The notes under the pieces: model-generated
The model's input: only the letters and a program-made list of their open reading frames with translations
What the model was told of the DNA's origin: nothing
Database searches by the model: none
Translations under genes and position numbers: made by a program
Virus record (IMG/VR): IMGVR_UViG_3300039412_000159
Span: 1 to 20,200 of that record
Length of the DNA stretch: 20,200 nt
Strand: one strand, 5' to 3'
Source: a virus
In this document: piece after piece, positions 7,781 through 13,695 of the stretch
How the letters are laid out: each line of letters opens with the position of its first letter
Position numbering within the stretch: the stretch's first letter is position 1

Positions 7781-8014
7781 TTACTCGTCATCATGGCCTC
7801 TTTTTTCCGCCAACGTCTGGCAGGTTACACAGCGCGTTGCTGCCGGATTTGCTTTTAATCTTTTTGCCGGGATCGATTCGCCGCAGTCTTCACAGTTCCT
7901 TTTTTTCTGTATTCTTATCAAAGGCGCGTGCTGTTTCCGGCTTAATAGTTTACCGAGTGCGTTCGCCCGGAAAAGTTCATCGGATTGCTGTGCCTGATCG
8001 ATGATATCGCCCAT
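7781..8014 (-). CDS. TraR/DksA-type C4 zinc-finger protein
   Basis: 77 aa. The core is NCEDCGESIPAKRLKANP followed by RCVTCQ, a four-cysteine zinc finger of the TraR/DksA short form. Such proteins bind in the RNA polymerase secondary channel and adjust promoter choice, mimicking DksA/ppGpp; phage versions sit in this region of Mu-like genomes. The long N-terminal coiled coil of DksA is absent, as in TraR. The start codon overlaps the stop of the upstream holin-like gene (TAATG), suggesting translational coupling; the ribosome binding site is weak. Confident in family, inferred in role. Confidence 0.88.
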   Translation of the reverse strand: MGDIIDQAQQSDELFRANALGKLLSRKQHAPLIRIQKKRNCEDCGESIPAKRLKANPAATRCVTCQTLAEKRGHDDE

Positions 8015-8325
8015 TAATTTTTTATTTCCGTTTTCGTAGTTATATTTTCGGTTATATTCTGGCCGAATTTTCCCAGACCCACGATTCCGTTAGCCAGTCC
8101 GTAAATGACATAAACGCCGGTCGGGACATCCACGATTTTGCCCTGATAACCGCAAACGCCAGCCCAGGTTGCCCAAAAAACAATATTGGATATTATTGTT
8201 GTGAAGATGAAGCTGAATCTATTGCTGGACAATGAATTCGCGGTATCGATAAGATTTTTTAAAAAAGTTCCCATGCCGGAAAATGGATTCATGGAAGAGA
8301 TAAGATTCTTTAAAGAAGTTATCAT
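8014..8325 (-). CDS. Holin-like membrane protein
   Basis: 103 aa with two hydrophobic segments, roughly residues 37-58 (FSFIFTTIISNIVFWATWAG) and 66-90 (VPTGVYVIYGLANGIVGLG), flanked by polar ends. This fits a small phage holin, consistent with the soluble endolysin encoded upstream. I chose ATG 8325 because GAGAAGGA lies eight bases before it inside the end of the upstream gene; the upstream ATG at 8373 would extend into that gene without a ribosome binding site. The 3' end overlaps the TraR-like start. I cannot name the holin family. Confidence 0.65.
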   Translation of the reverse strand: MITSLKNLISSMNPFSGMGTFLKNLIDTANSLSSNRFSFIFTTIISNIVFWATWAGVCGYQGKIVDVPTGVYVIYGLANGIVGLGKFGQNITENITTKTEIKN

Positions 8326-8329
8326 AAGA

Positions 8330-8548
8330 TTATTCCTTCTCAATGTTTGGCACATCTGCTGCTGCAATATCATCGATGTGCAGACATTGATTCAAAGTTA
8401 CATATGGAGTGCCGGTTACAATTTGAGCCAGTTGACCATTGCATGAAGTTGCTTTCGCATTGACATTGAAAAGAATTCCTGAAAATCCTGTGGCCGTACA
8501 GACAACCTGATCTCCCGCTTTTGCTTTTCTTCCGTTTTTGTAATGCAT
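8330..8548 (-). CDS. Conserved small protein of the Mu-like lysis region
   Basis: 72 aa, soluble, beginning MHYKNGRKAKAGDQVV and continuing with short beta-like stretches. It has three cysteines: 17, 36 and 55. The opening 'MHYKNGR-x-A-K-x-GD-x-V' is one I recognise from small hypothetical proteins in the same position of other Mu-like phages, where the function is unknown; the fold may be SH3- or KOW-like judging by the 'G-D-x-V' start. AGAAGGAATC precedes the ATG. It is embedded between the 187-aa membrane protein and the holin-like gene. Confidence 0.78.
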   Translation of the reverse strand: MHYKNGRKAKAGDQVVCTATGFSGILFNVNAKATSCNGQLAQIVTGTPYVTLNQCLHIDDIAAADVPNIEKE

Positions 8549-8564
8549 GATTCCTTCTCTTATT

Positions 8565-9128
8565 TTACCATCGATATTCCGCCTGGATCATTGCTTTGCC
8601 GTCGCCCAGGGAATTGACTTCGCCATATAGACCCAGATGCACAGATCCGAGGCGCACAACATCCCATCGGACATAAGCATCAGCTTCGTAGTTAATTTTA
8701 GAAGATGATCCAAACCCATAACGCAAACCGATCGCTTTGTTGTTTTCCAAAGCAAAAAATGAAAGCGGTTCCTGTTTGGCGACAATTTCCGTTTTGCCTG
8801 TATCGGTATCTGTGACAGCAACAATATCGGTTTTTCCGGTGGTATCGGTTGCCGGAGTTTGAGCCGTGGCGACAACCTGTTCTTTCTCGTCGTTGGCAAT
8901 TTCATCCGGAAGTTTAAGTTTTTTAGAAACTGTCTTTTTATCGAGCGCAACAATATGATTGACAGGAATGTTTACCGTGGGGATATTCGCTGCTGTGGGA
9001 ATCGGAGGCAATGCAGTGAATTGCGTTTTTGATAATATCTCCGCAGGATGATACCAGCTATAGACGGCAACAAACGCAATCATAATGACTATTCCGAATA
9101 TGGCGAGTATAGTTATGTTAATTTTCAT
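8565..9128 (-). CDS. Membrane-anchored protein with C-terminal beta domain (lysis region)
   Basis: 187 aa. An uncleaved signal-anchor lies at residues 5-25 (ITILAIFGIVIMIAFVAVYS). It is followed by a proline-rich linker, a Thr/Asp-rich repeat-like stretch at about 95-118 (short TDTTGKTDIVAVTDTDTGKT-type repeats) and a C-terminal region with alternating hydrophobic/polar strands ending in Trp (about 132-187), like a small beta-sheet or barrel-derived domain. That topology points to a periplasm-facing protein, perhaps a spanin-like bridge, though no lipobox is present. GAAGGA is about ten bases before the ATG. Function not recognised. Confidence 0.7.
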   Translation of the reverse strand: MKINITILAIFGIVIMIAFVAVYSWYHPAEILSKTQFTALPPIPTAANIPTVNIPVNHIVALDKKTVSKKLKLPDEIANDEKEQVVATAQTPATDTTGKTDIVAVTDTDTGKTEIVAKQEPLSFFALENNKAIGLRYGFGSSSKINYEADAYVRWDVVRLGSVHLGLYGEVNSLGDGKAMIQAEYRW

Positions 9129-9155
9129 CAGGTGTTTTCCTTCACTTTCTCCTAT

Positions 9156-9209
9156 GGCCCTGAGCGAATTCCGGAAGAGTGTAGTTAGTCTGCTTCCTCG
9201 CCCAGGGCC
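9156..9209 (-). promoter_or_regulatory. Large RNA hairpin between two lysis-region genes
   Basis: Long interrupted inverted repeat: GGCCCTG (9156-9162) with CAGGGCC (9203-9209), GCGA with TCGC, and GGAAG with CTTCC around a 15-nt loop. It fills the 99-base gap between the 88-aa and 187-aa genes. No T run follows on either strand, so it is not a classic terminator. A role in mRNA processing, stability or attenuation is inference. Confidence 0.55.
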
Positions 9210-9222
9210 TATCTCTGATAGG
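9208..9222 (-). promoter_or_regulatory. Small hairpin adjoining the large hairpin
   Basis: Perfect CCTATC/GATAGG inverted repeat with a 3-nt loop, overlapping the foot of the larger stem by two bases. A further CCTAT at 9151-9155 on the other side of the large stem could pair with ATAGG at 9218-9222, so alternative structures are possible. Confidence 0.45.
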
Positions 9223-9227
9223 AGGTT

Positions 9228-9494
9228 TTAAACTTTCTTAACGGCAGCAACCACATTATCCAAATAGGTTTTAATATTTGCTTCCAATGCGGTAAATTTC
9301 GCGGATATATTGGTTTCGGTTGTCGATATTGCCGTCTTGACGTTTGTTTCAACACCGGTTATTTTTGCTTCAGTGTTCGCGATTAAATTGGGATTGTTCT
9401 TTTCGATAAACATCCCGACAAGTATGCACACGACGGCCACAACAATAATAATCAAAATAATTACTAACAACTGTGTAAGACTCAAGCCAAACAT
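9228..9494 (-). CDS. Small single-TM protein with helical tail (lysis region)
   Basis: 88 aa. A strongly hydrophobic helix occupies residues 7-29 (TQLLVIILIIIVVAVVCILV). The remaining sequence is a helix with regularly spaced threonines and isoleucines (ETNVKTAISTTETNISAKF and similar), likely a trimeric coiled coil. It follows the endolysin by 16 bases with an excellent ribosome binding site (AGGAGG, six bases from ATG). Together with the endolysin it forms a small unit bounded by strong hairpins. It may be a spanin or holin partner, but no family is recognised. Confidence 0.78.
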   Translation of the reverse strand: MFGLSLTQLLVIILIIIVVAVVCILVGMFIEKNNPNLIANTEAKITGVETNVKTAISTTETNISAKFTALEANIKTYLDNVVAAVKKV

Positions 9495-9510
9495 AAAACT
9501 CCTCCTTTTT

Positions 9511-9990
9511 TTAATTGATTAATATTCCGCCCGCTTCTTTATATAGCGCGAGCAGACTCGTTAATTTATATTCATGCTGGGCATATCCGGCATTCGGAAA
9601 ACTTGCCCAGATATGAGCGCACTTACTGACGGCCTGGATAATGTTTCCGGCGTCTACATCGGGAAGAGCTCTGCATTCTTTAATTTGCTGAAGAGCGATC
9701 GCATCCTGACTGGCCGGTGAAAAATCGGGAAGGTTTAATAATTTAATGTAAGGCAGATAGAACCGTCCCATTAACTGATAACGACCGGCTGCATCGGATT
9801 TCAGATGGGAATTGATTTGTTCTTCGATGCGCGGATGTTTTGAATAATCTGAAAATAAAATGGGATGCTGAGGAGTGCTGCCGCAGATCACATTATATCC
9901 ATCATCACTGCCGGGAATAAGAACCGTTCCTTCGGTGTGTCCGATCATATCGAGGAATGCGCCTCGATTGCCTTTTATTAATCGCGCCAT
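9511..9990 (-). CDS. Lambda R-like endolysin (lytic transglycosylase)
   Basis: 159 aa, matching lambda R in length. It cleaves the glycan strands of peptidoglycan by transglycosylation. Similarity to lambda R runs from end to end: AFLDMIGHTEGT (catalytic Glu at residue 20), GYNVICG, LFSDYSKHPR, LKSDAAGRYQLMGRF, LPDFSPASQDAIALQQIKE, and IWASFPNAGYAQHEYK. There is no signal peptide, so export needs a holin. It is the first late gene, 242 bases past the Mor-like stop. GGAGGGAGAG precedes the ATG. This is one of the most certain calls in the window. Confidence 0.96.
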   Translation of the reverse strand: MARLIKGNRGAFLDMIGHTEGTVLIPGSDDGYNVICGSTPQHPILFSDYSKHPRIEEQINSHLKSDAAGRYQLMGRFYLPYIKLLNLPDFSPASQDAIALQQIKECRALPDVDAGNIIQAVSKCAHIWASFPNAGYAQHEYKLTSLLALYKEAGGILIN

Positions 9991-10022
9991 ATTCGCTCTC
10001 CCTCCATCTCCTCATGGGACTC

Positions 10023-10064
10023 GCCGGTCTGGAGTCACGCAACCGTGTAAACAACCAGACCGGC
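10023..10064 (-). promoter_or_regulatory. Strong inverted repeat in the endolysin leader
   Basis: Perfect 10-bp arms GCCGGTCTGG (10023-10032) and CCAGACCGGC (10055-10064) around 22 bases, which themselves contain a small CACG/CGTG hairpin. Outer CTCG/CGAG bases could extend the stem with a bulge. It lies 33 bases upstream of the endolysin start and has no T run. It could be an operator or a leader RNA hairpin. Confidence 0.55.
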
Positions 10065-10137
10065 AAGCGAGCGAGGAGATGCGTTGAGGGATAAATTAAA
10101 TGATTTGTGATAAAGAGTCTTTTGCGGTGTGCATAAA

Positions 10138-10178
10138 AATAAGATGCCGTTCCCCTGATGGAAGAATGGCATCTTATT
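10138..10178 (-). terminator. Intrinsic terminator closing the early/middle operon
   Basis: Perfect 11-bp arms AATAAGATGCC (10138-10148) and GGCATCTTATT (10168-10178) with a 19-nt loop that can itself pair (TTCC/GGAA). On the minus strand the stem ends in TTATTTTTATG, a good U tract. It lies 54 bases past the Mor-like stop and 148 bases before the endolysin, so it separates early/middle from late transcription. Confidence 0.8.
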
Positions 10179-10186
10179 ACGACGGT

Positions 10187-10215
10187 CTTATAATCCTATT
10201 GACAGGAAAAATCAA
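10187..10215 (-). promoter_or_regulatory. Promoter-like sequence ahead of the terminator
   Basis: TTGATT (complement of 10210-10215), a 17-base spacer and TATAAG (complement of 10187-10192) fit a sigma70-type promoter on the minus strand. A TTGACA/TGTCAA inverted repeat (10199-10204, 10226-10231) overlaps it. Transcription would start just before the terminator hairpin, so it may be a regulated leader, or a chance match in A+T-rich DNA. Confidence 0.3.
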
Positions 10216-10232
10216 ACTTTGTTTTTGTCAAG

Positions 10233-10562
10233 TTATTCTTCATCCTCAAACAATGCGCGTTGTTTAGACACTTCCTTGCGGTTCTCGATAATTTCATAAA
10301 TCTCTCTTATGGACAATCCCGTTTCTATGGCCATACGCCTATGATTGAATGGGTTTTCCGGTGAGGCGTTGGCGTAACAGTACAATACATATTTAATCTT
10401 TGCCGGTTTGAATAATTTATCGGGACTCTTTAAATAAAAATAAACGCTCGGCAGAGCAAATGCCAGTTTGATCATATTCTCCAGACCGATGGCGGCAACT
10501 ATAAGTTGATAATCCTCCGGGAGTTGCTCTGTTTTGATAAGATCAATCCATCCTTCAGCCAT
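10233..10562 (-). CDS. mor: Mor/C-family transcription activator
   Basis: 109 aa, slightly shorter than Mu Mor (129). The family layout is visible: an N-terminal dimerisation part with LPEDYQLIVAAIGLENMIKL (residues 14-33), the FALPSVYFYLKSPDKL segment that resembles the Mor 'G-x-x-I-Y-I-P' linker, and a C-terminal HTH (YCYANASPEN..., RRMAIETGLSIREIYEIIEN). Mor activates the middle promoter in Mu. Here it is the last early gene and is followed by a terminator and then the late genes. The start overlaps the GemA stop; AAAGGA lies in the GemA 3' end. No separate C gene is seen, so it may activate late transcription directly. Confidence 0.82.
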   Translation of the reverse strand: MAEGWIDLIKTEQLPEDYQLIVAAIGLENMIKLAFALPSVYFYLKSPDKLFKPAKIKYVLYCYANASPENPFNHRRMAIETGLSIREIYEIIENRKEVSKQRALFEDEE

Positions 10563-11031
10563 TCACAATTCCTTTTTCCTGATTGGCGAGCATTCCTTTT
10601 AAACCTTCTATAACTTTGCAGGCTTCATCGTCCGTTTTAATGCGTTCGATTCTCATGTACTTTTTCATCCAGTGATGAAAGCCGTCTTCGACGCGCCATT
10701 TTATCTGACCGGCCAGACCACTTATCATATTCAACTGATCATGCGATGCCAGGCAATAAACATTCGCCGGTCGTCCCTGTTTCCATCTTCGCATGCAGTA
10801 TTTTTTCGCGGCGCGCTCTTTGGCGGTATATTTTTCCTTGATTTTAAAGCCGAGTCCTTTAATGAAGAAATTAATTACCGCGTCCGCTTCAAAATATGTA
10901 AGGTCTGCCGCCGAATCTTTTTTCCCGTTTGTCTTCCCCTCGATAATTGCGCGATAGTGATCATCATCGAGACCAAGTTGATCTTTGGCAATATGGATAA
11001 GTTGCTTCTGCTTATTATCTGCCATTCTCAT
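10555..11031 (-). CDS. gemA: GemA (Mu gp16-like, DUF1018) regulatory protein
   Basis: 158 aa. The N-terminal region KQLIHIAKDQLGLDDDHYRAIIEG, then SAADLTYFEADAVINFFIKGLGFK, and the C-terminal half starting at about residue 90 (NVYCLASHDQLNMISGLAGQIKWR...FHHWMKKYMRIERIKTDDEACKVIEGLK) are hallmarks of the GemA family. GemA of Mu alters host gene expression and DNA supercoiling and is not needed for basic growth. Between the two parts are basic residues (KEKYTAKERAAKKYCMRRWK). The start overlaps the upstream stop (ATGA), and an alternative ATG is at codon 3. It precedes and overlaps the Mor-like gene, as in Mu-like early/middle operons. Confidence 0.92.
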   Translation of the reverse strand: MRMADNKQKQLIHIAKDQLGLDDDHYRAIIEGKTNGKKDSAADLTYFEADAVINFFIKGLGFKIKEKYTAKERAAKKYCMRRWKQGRPANVYCLASHDQLNMISGLAGQIKWRVEDGFHHWMKKYMRIERIKTDDEACKVIEGLKGMLANQEKGIVNG

Positions 11032-11612
11032 GCTGTTTTTCCTGCAATGCTTTTAATGATATTGCCTACACGCGTTAGATTGTTTTTTACCTGATCCGGA
11101 GTCAGCTTGCCGGGTGTAATCTCTTCATCACCGGGATGGATCGGCCCGCGCGGCTCCGGCACATCCGGACGTTCATCGCCACGGAGGTTGCTTTGTTCTC
11201 TTTTGCGCAACGTCTTTTCTTCCTGGATAGATTTGCCGGTTGCTTCACGTTCTGAAATATCTATCATCACCTGTTTTAAATAATTATGATTGGTTAATGC
11301 TTTATTCCAATTTCTTTTAATCATGACGTCAAGTGCCTCAGCAATTCCGGCATGACTGATGGAATATGTTTTTTTCTCCCATGTAAATGACTGCGCATCG
11401 AAAAGTTTCTTCATTTCTTCGATAATGAGACGTAGCTTTTTCGCCTTAAGGTGCATCGGCGTAACACCGAATATTTGAGCGTATCCCATGACGAGATGCG
11501 CATAGCGCGTGCCGAATGAAGGCAGCGCGGCAATAACAAATTCCAAATCCTTGCTAGTTTGAATATCCATAAAGTTACTCTCCTTGTTACAATGCGGGCA
11601 TTTAAAGTTCAT
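11028..11612 (-). CDS. Hypothetical protein with N-terminal zinc-knuckle motif
   Basis: 194 aa. It opens with MNFKCPHCNKES, half of a zinc ribbon (only one CxxC pair is seen). Residues 20-125 are helical, including SFGTRYAHLVMGYAQIFGVT and KKLRLIIEEMKKLFDAQSF. The tail (125-165) is polar and charged with prolines, then a short helix closes the protein. Its position just before GemA is typical for a phage-specific protein of unknown role, perhaps in replication or regulation. The start overlaps the 75-aa gene by four bases (ATGA-type overlap), with GGAGCGGGGAAC upstream. Function not recognised. Confidence 0.75.
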   Translation of the reverse strand: MNFKCPHCNKESNFMDIQTSKDLEFVIAALPSFGTRYAHLVMGYAQIFGVTPMHLKAKKLRLIIEEMKKLFDAQSFTWEKKTYSISHAGIAEALDVMIKRNWNKALTNHNYLKQVMIDISEREATGKSIQEEKTLRKREQSNLRGDERPDVPEPRGPIHPGDEEITPGKLTPDQVKNNLTRVGNIIKSIAGKTA

Positions 11613-11836
11613 GTTCCCCGCTCCTGTTCTTTTAGATTTTTTATAAATTCATTGATCTTTTCGATTGCTTCTTTTACGCTATTCGATAATGCAAAGAGTC
11701 TTATATTTGCTTTAAGAAAACGATCAGTATCCTCATCAACATAATCTTCCAATTCCGCGACGGCTTCCTGCAACTCTTCCAGCCAAAAAACCTCAGTGCA
11801 GACATATTGTTTTTTGTGATCAAATATTCTACTCAT
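11609..11836 (-). CDS. Small acidic helical hypothetical protein
   Basis: 75 aa starting MSRIFDHKKQ. Rich in Glu and Asp, predicted as helical hairpin (WLEELQEAVAELEDYVDEDT, then FALSNSVKEAIEKINEFIKN). I chose ATG 11836 because GGAGTGA lies a few bases upstream, in the last codons of the previous gene; the longer reading from 11878 lacks such a site and runs back into that gene. The 3' end overlaps the next gene. Acidic small proteins in this region of phages sometimes inhibit host nucleases, but nothing here proves it. Confidence 0.65.
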   Translation of the reverse strand: MSRIFDHKKQYVCTEVFWLEELQEAVAELEDYVDEDTDRFLKANIRLFALSNSVKEAIEKINEFIKNLKEQERGT

Positions 11837-11841
11837 AGTCT

Positions 11842-12264
11842 TCACTCCATCCAAGATAGACAATCTTTTGTTTCGCATTCTCCGTGGACATGGCCGTTAA
11901 TTGCCTTGTGTATTAAATGCAATATACCACCACAGACTGGACATATTTCTGTGCCACGCCAATATTCACCATAATGTTCTTCTTTTATCCGAGGAAGAAT
12001 CTTGTTAATCACCTTTATCTTATCGTTGATCTCTTTTTCTATATCGACAAATGCTTTAACTTCTGCCTCGGTGGGGAAATGCCGTTTTTTGCAATCAGGC
12101 AACGGGTTTGGTATTTTTAGATATGTCCAATTACCTTTAAAACATGGGAGAGCATTTAAATTTTCATTATATGAAATACCTGCTTTACATTTTACACTAT
12201 GTATTCCATCAAAATATATACATACATCAGCGTATCTTTCCGTTTGTGTTTTTCCTACTGCCAT
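11842..12264 (-). CDS. Hypothetical protein with C-terminal zinc ribbon, A+T-rich gene
   Basis: About 140 aa from MAVGKTQTERYADV; the alternative start at 12273 adds three residues but sits only two bases from the purine-rich AAAGGG. The C-terminus has CPVCGG and, 19 residues later, CETKDC, together a four-cysteine zinc ribbon. The middle part is a charged helix (VKAFVDIEKEINDKIKVINK). The gene is visibly richer in A+T than its neighbours, suggesting separate ancestry. It overlaps the stop of the 57-aa gene upstream. Role unknown; a nucleic-acid-binding function is plausible from the zinc ribbon. Confidence 0.7.
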   Translation of the reverse strand: MAVGKTQTERYADVCIYFDGIHSVKCKAGISYNENLNALPCFKGNWTYLKIPNPLPDCKKRHFPTEAEVKAFVDIEKEINDKIKVINKILPRIKEEHYGEYWRGTEICPVCGGILHLIHKAINGHVHGECETKDCLSWME

Positions 12265-12428
12265 TCTTCGCATCCCTTTCGTTCACCGGGTTTCGCTTCT
12301 TTGTCCGGGAACCAAAATTTTAATTTCAAACAACATGCCCATCGCCAGCCTTTGGGATTGCCCGGTTTCCATCCATAGTTCGCGCAGGTTGCGCAGATCA
12401 TCTCGAGTGGCGCTGTTAGCTGAGGCAT
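12255..12428 (-). CDS. Small cysteine-rich protein (57 aa)
   Basis: 57 aa starting MPQLTAPLEMICATCANYGW. Its start overlaps the stop of the 54-aa gene (TAATG), indicating translational coupling; GGAG lies about 15-20 bases upstream. Cysteines occur as CATC (12-15), CC (32-33) and one near the end (52), with many aromatic and basic residues (GWKPGNPKGWRW, LKFWFPDKEA). This resembles small phage zinc-binding proteins of unknown function, with the opening 'M-I-C-x-T-C-x-N-Y/W' seen in many phage early regions. Its stop overlaps the next gene's start region. Confidence 0.65.
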   Translation of the reverse strand: MPQLTAPLEMICATCANYGWKPGNPKGWRWACCLKLKFWFPDKEAKPGERKGCEEWQ

Positions 12429-12592
12429 TAGACTGGTATTTCTCCTTTAGAAATAGCTTTCATGATCCGCATTCCTAATACTTGCGCATCCGTCATCGGT
12501 TCATTCATTTTAAATTCAGGATCGGCTTTAAGCGTCACATGTAAATTTCGCTTTCCTTTTTGGTCTTCAATCATAATAGTTACTTTCGCCAT
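12428..12592 (-). CDS. Small hypothetical protein (54 aa) after gam
   Basis: 54 aa starting MAKVTIMIEDQKGKRNLHVT. The first 25 residues look like a two-stranded beta hairpin, followed by TDAQVLGMRIMKAISKGEIP, a helix. AGGAGG lies four bases before the ATG. It sits between a palindromic repeat downstream of gam and the coupled 57-aa gene. Phage early regions frequently carry such 50-60-aa beta-alpha proteins of unknown role with similar 'M-x-K-x-x-I-x-I-E/D' openings. No function is assigned. Confidence 0.68.
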   Translation of the reverse strand: MAKVTIMIEDQKGKRNLHVTLKADPEFKMNEPMTDAQVLGMRIMKAISKGEIPV

Positions 12593-12604
12593 CGTTCCTC
12601 CTGG

Positions 12605-12624
12605 ATTCCGGCGTGCGCCGGAAT
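12605..12624. repeat. Dispersed palindrome (GTCATTCCGG type)
   Basis: Perfect inverted repeat ATTCCGGC/GCCGGAAT with GTGC between, followed on the plus strand by GACA. It matches the form of a palindrome scattered widely in many Gram-negative genomes. It fills the 37-base gap between the gam stop and the next ribosome binding site. The T run follows on the plus strand only, so it would not stop the minus-strand operon. Confidence 0.6.
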
Positions 12625-12629
12625 GACAA

Positions 12630-13109
12630 TTATTTTTTTAAACTGTACTTAAATTCCTCTTTCTTTTTCCGCTGTGCACCGATCAGCACCAGTTTGGCAT
12701 CCGGCCATTTCTCGATGGCGTCGCGATCAAGCGATTCGACAACTTTGATAGCGTCTCTGAATCCCTGCGCCTGGCAATCAGCGAGAGCCGTTTTCGGGAT
12801 GGTGACATGATCACCGACGTTGTGGATCAATGAGCCATTCGGCAGGTTGACAACATCCTCAAATGAAAAAAGAGTGCCTTTGTTTTTCTTCATGAGAGAC
12901 AAAAGAGCTTTTTCGTCAGTTGCCAGATCGGCGCGCAATTTCTCGATTGTCTGTTCATATGGTGCGGAAAGTTTTGCTATCTGGACATTATATTCATCTA
13001 ATTGTTGTTCAATAATCCCTTGAGTATGTGCGATGGATACTAGGAGTATTCTGGCATCTTCTTTCACTTTTCCCTTTTCACTATTCACATCATCAAGCTG
13101 CTTTTTCAT
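12630..13109 (-). CDS. gam: Mu Gam-like host-nuclease inhibitor (DNA-end-binding)
   Basis: 159 aa, close to Mu Gam (174). Gam-type proteins are Ku-like homodimers that bind double-stranded DNA ends and block exonucleases. Typical features are a long N-terminal helix (residues 18-75, VKEDARILLVSIAHTQGIIEQ through EKLRADLATDEKALLSLM), the beta element GTLFSFEDVVNLPNGSLIHN, and a C-terminal helix with RDAIKVVESLDRDAIEKWPD. GGAGA lies nine bases before the ATG, inside the 3' end of the upstream gene, which it overlaps by 17 bases. It precedes the small-gene cluster and GemA, in the usual Mu order. Confidence 0.9.
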   Translation of the reverse strand: MKKQLDDVNSEKGKVKEDARILLVSIAHTQGIIEQQLDEYNVQIAKLSAPYEQTIEKLRADLATDEKALLSLMKKNKGTLFSFEDVVNLPNGSLIHNVGDHVTIPKTALADCQAQGFRDAIKVVESLDRDAIEKWPDAKLVLIGAQRKKKEEFKYSLKK

Positions 13110-13500
13110 TTGGCGCTGTCTCCATTTCCAATTTTAATTGTCCGAGATATTCAGGCAAGCTGACTTTTTTCATCTTCGCGTTACGCATTAAAATAAGAAG
13201 GGCGCGGCGTTCGGCCTTGCGCAGGAAGTCTATGAATTCGCTGCTGGCGGCGGCGATATAATATCCGCCGCCGTTTTGTGATGATGTCGAGCAGATCGGG
13301 ACGCCTTCTTCCCGCAAAACCGTTATCAGAATCCGCAATGCACGGGTGTCGTTGATCCGGTTATTCCAGGGACGATCAAAAACAATCTCGTATAACGCCG
13401 TCATACTGATGGCGTTAATTTCTCCAACATGATCGAATAGGGCCGATTTCAAGCGGTTTCTGTGTTCGGATGTATCGATCTCTTTTTTTATATCTGTCAT
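13093..13500 (-). CDS. Probable winged-HTH phage protein upstream of gam
   Basis: 135 aa. Residues 25-85 look like a winged helix: two helices with NAISMTALYEIVFDRPW, a recognition-like helix TRALRILITVLREEGVPI and a wing ending GGGYYIA. Then come two basic helices (FLRKAERRALLILMRNAKM). Proteins of this kind, with the 'L-R-x-x-G-x-P-I...G-G-Y-Y' wing, are frequent just upstream of gam in Mu-like phages. The likely role is DNA binding in early regulation or replication. AAAGGAGG precedes the ATG at 13500. The 3' end overlaps gam. Confidence 0.78.
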   Translation of the reverse strand: MTDIKKEIDTSEHRNRLKSALFDHVGEINAISMTALYEIVFDRPWNNRINDTRALRILITVLREEGVPICSTSSQNGGGYYIAAASSEFIDFLRKAERRALLILMRNAKMKKVSLPEYLGQLKLEMETAPNEKAA

Positions 13501-13537
13501 TTATTTGTCCTCCTTTAGTAAAGCCTCCCCGCTTTTT

Positions 13538-13693
13538 CTAAAGTTTGAAAATCCTGACAATGACTTCCAACATGAAATACGTCATTACGAATGCTAAAAA
13601 TGTTAAACACCATCGCCGCAATTCCCGATCACTCCTGATGATCTTTTCGTCCCAGGCTTCCTGCCCGATGTATGTTTTGAATTTTGTCAGCAT
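13538..13693 (-). CDS. Small single-TM protein (51 aa)
   Basis: 51 aa, starting MLTKFKTYIGQEAWDEKIIR. A charged amphipathic N-terminal half is followed by one membrane segment (WCLTFLAFVMTYFMLEVIV, residues 28-46) and a short basic end. GGGAGGTAACC directly precedes the ATG, and the start lies two bases past the stop of the 73-aa gene, so coupling is likely. The 37 bases to the next gene hold only its ribosome binding site. I do not recognise a family; small inner-membrane proteins in phage early operons can serve superinfection exclusion. Confidence 0.7.
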   Translation of the reverse strand: MLTKFKTYIGQEAWDEKIIRSDRELRRWCLTFLAFVMTYFMLEVIVRIFKL

Positions 13694-13695
13694 GG

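Noticed and set aside
12605-12624. Terminator after gam
   Set aside because: The T run lies on the plus-strand side; for the minus-strand operon the stem is followed directly by a ribosome binding site.
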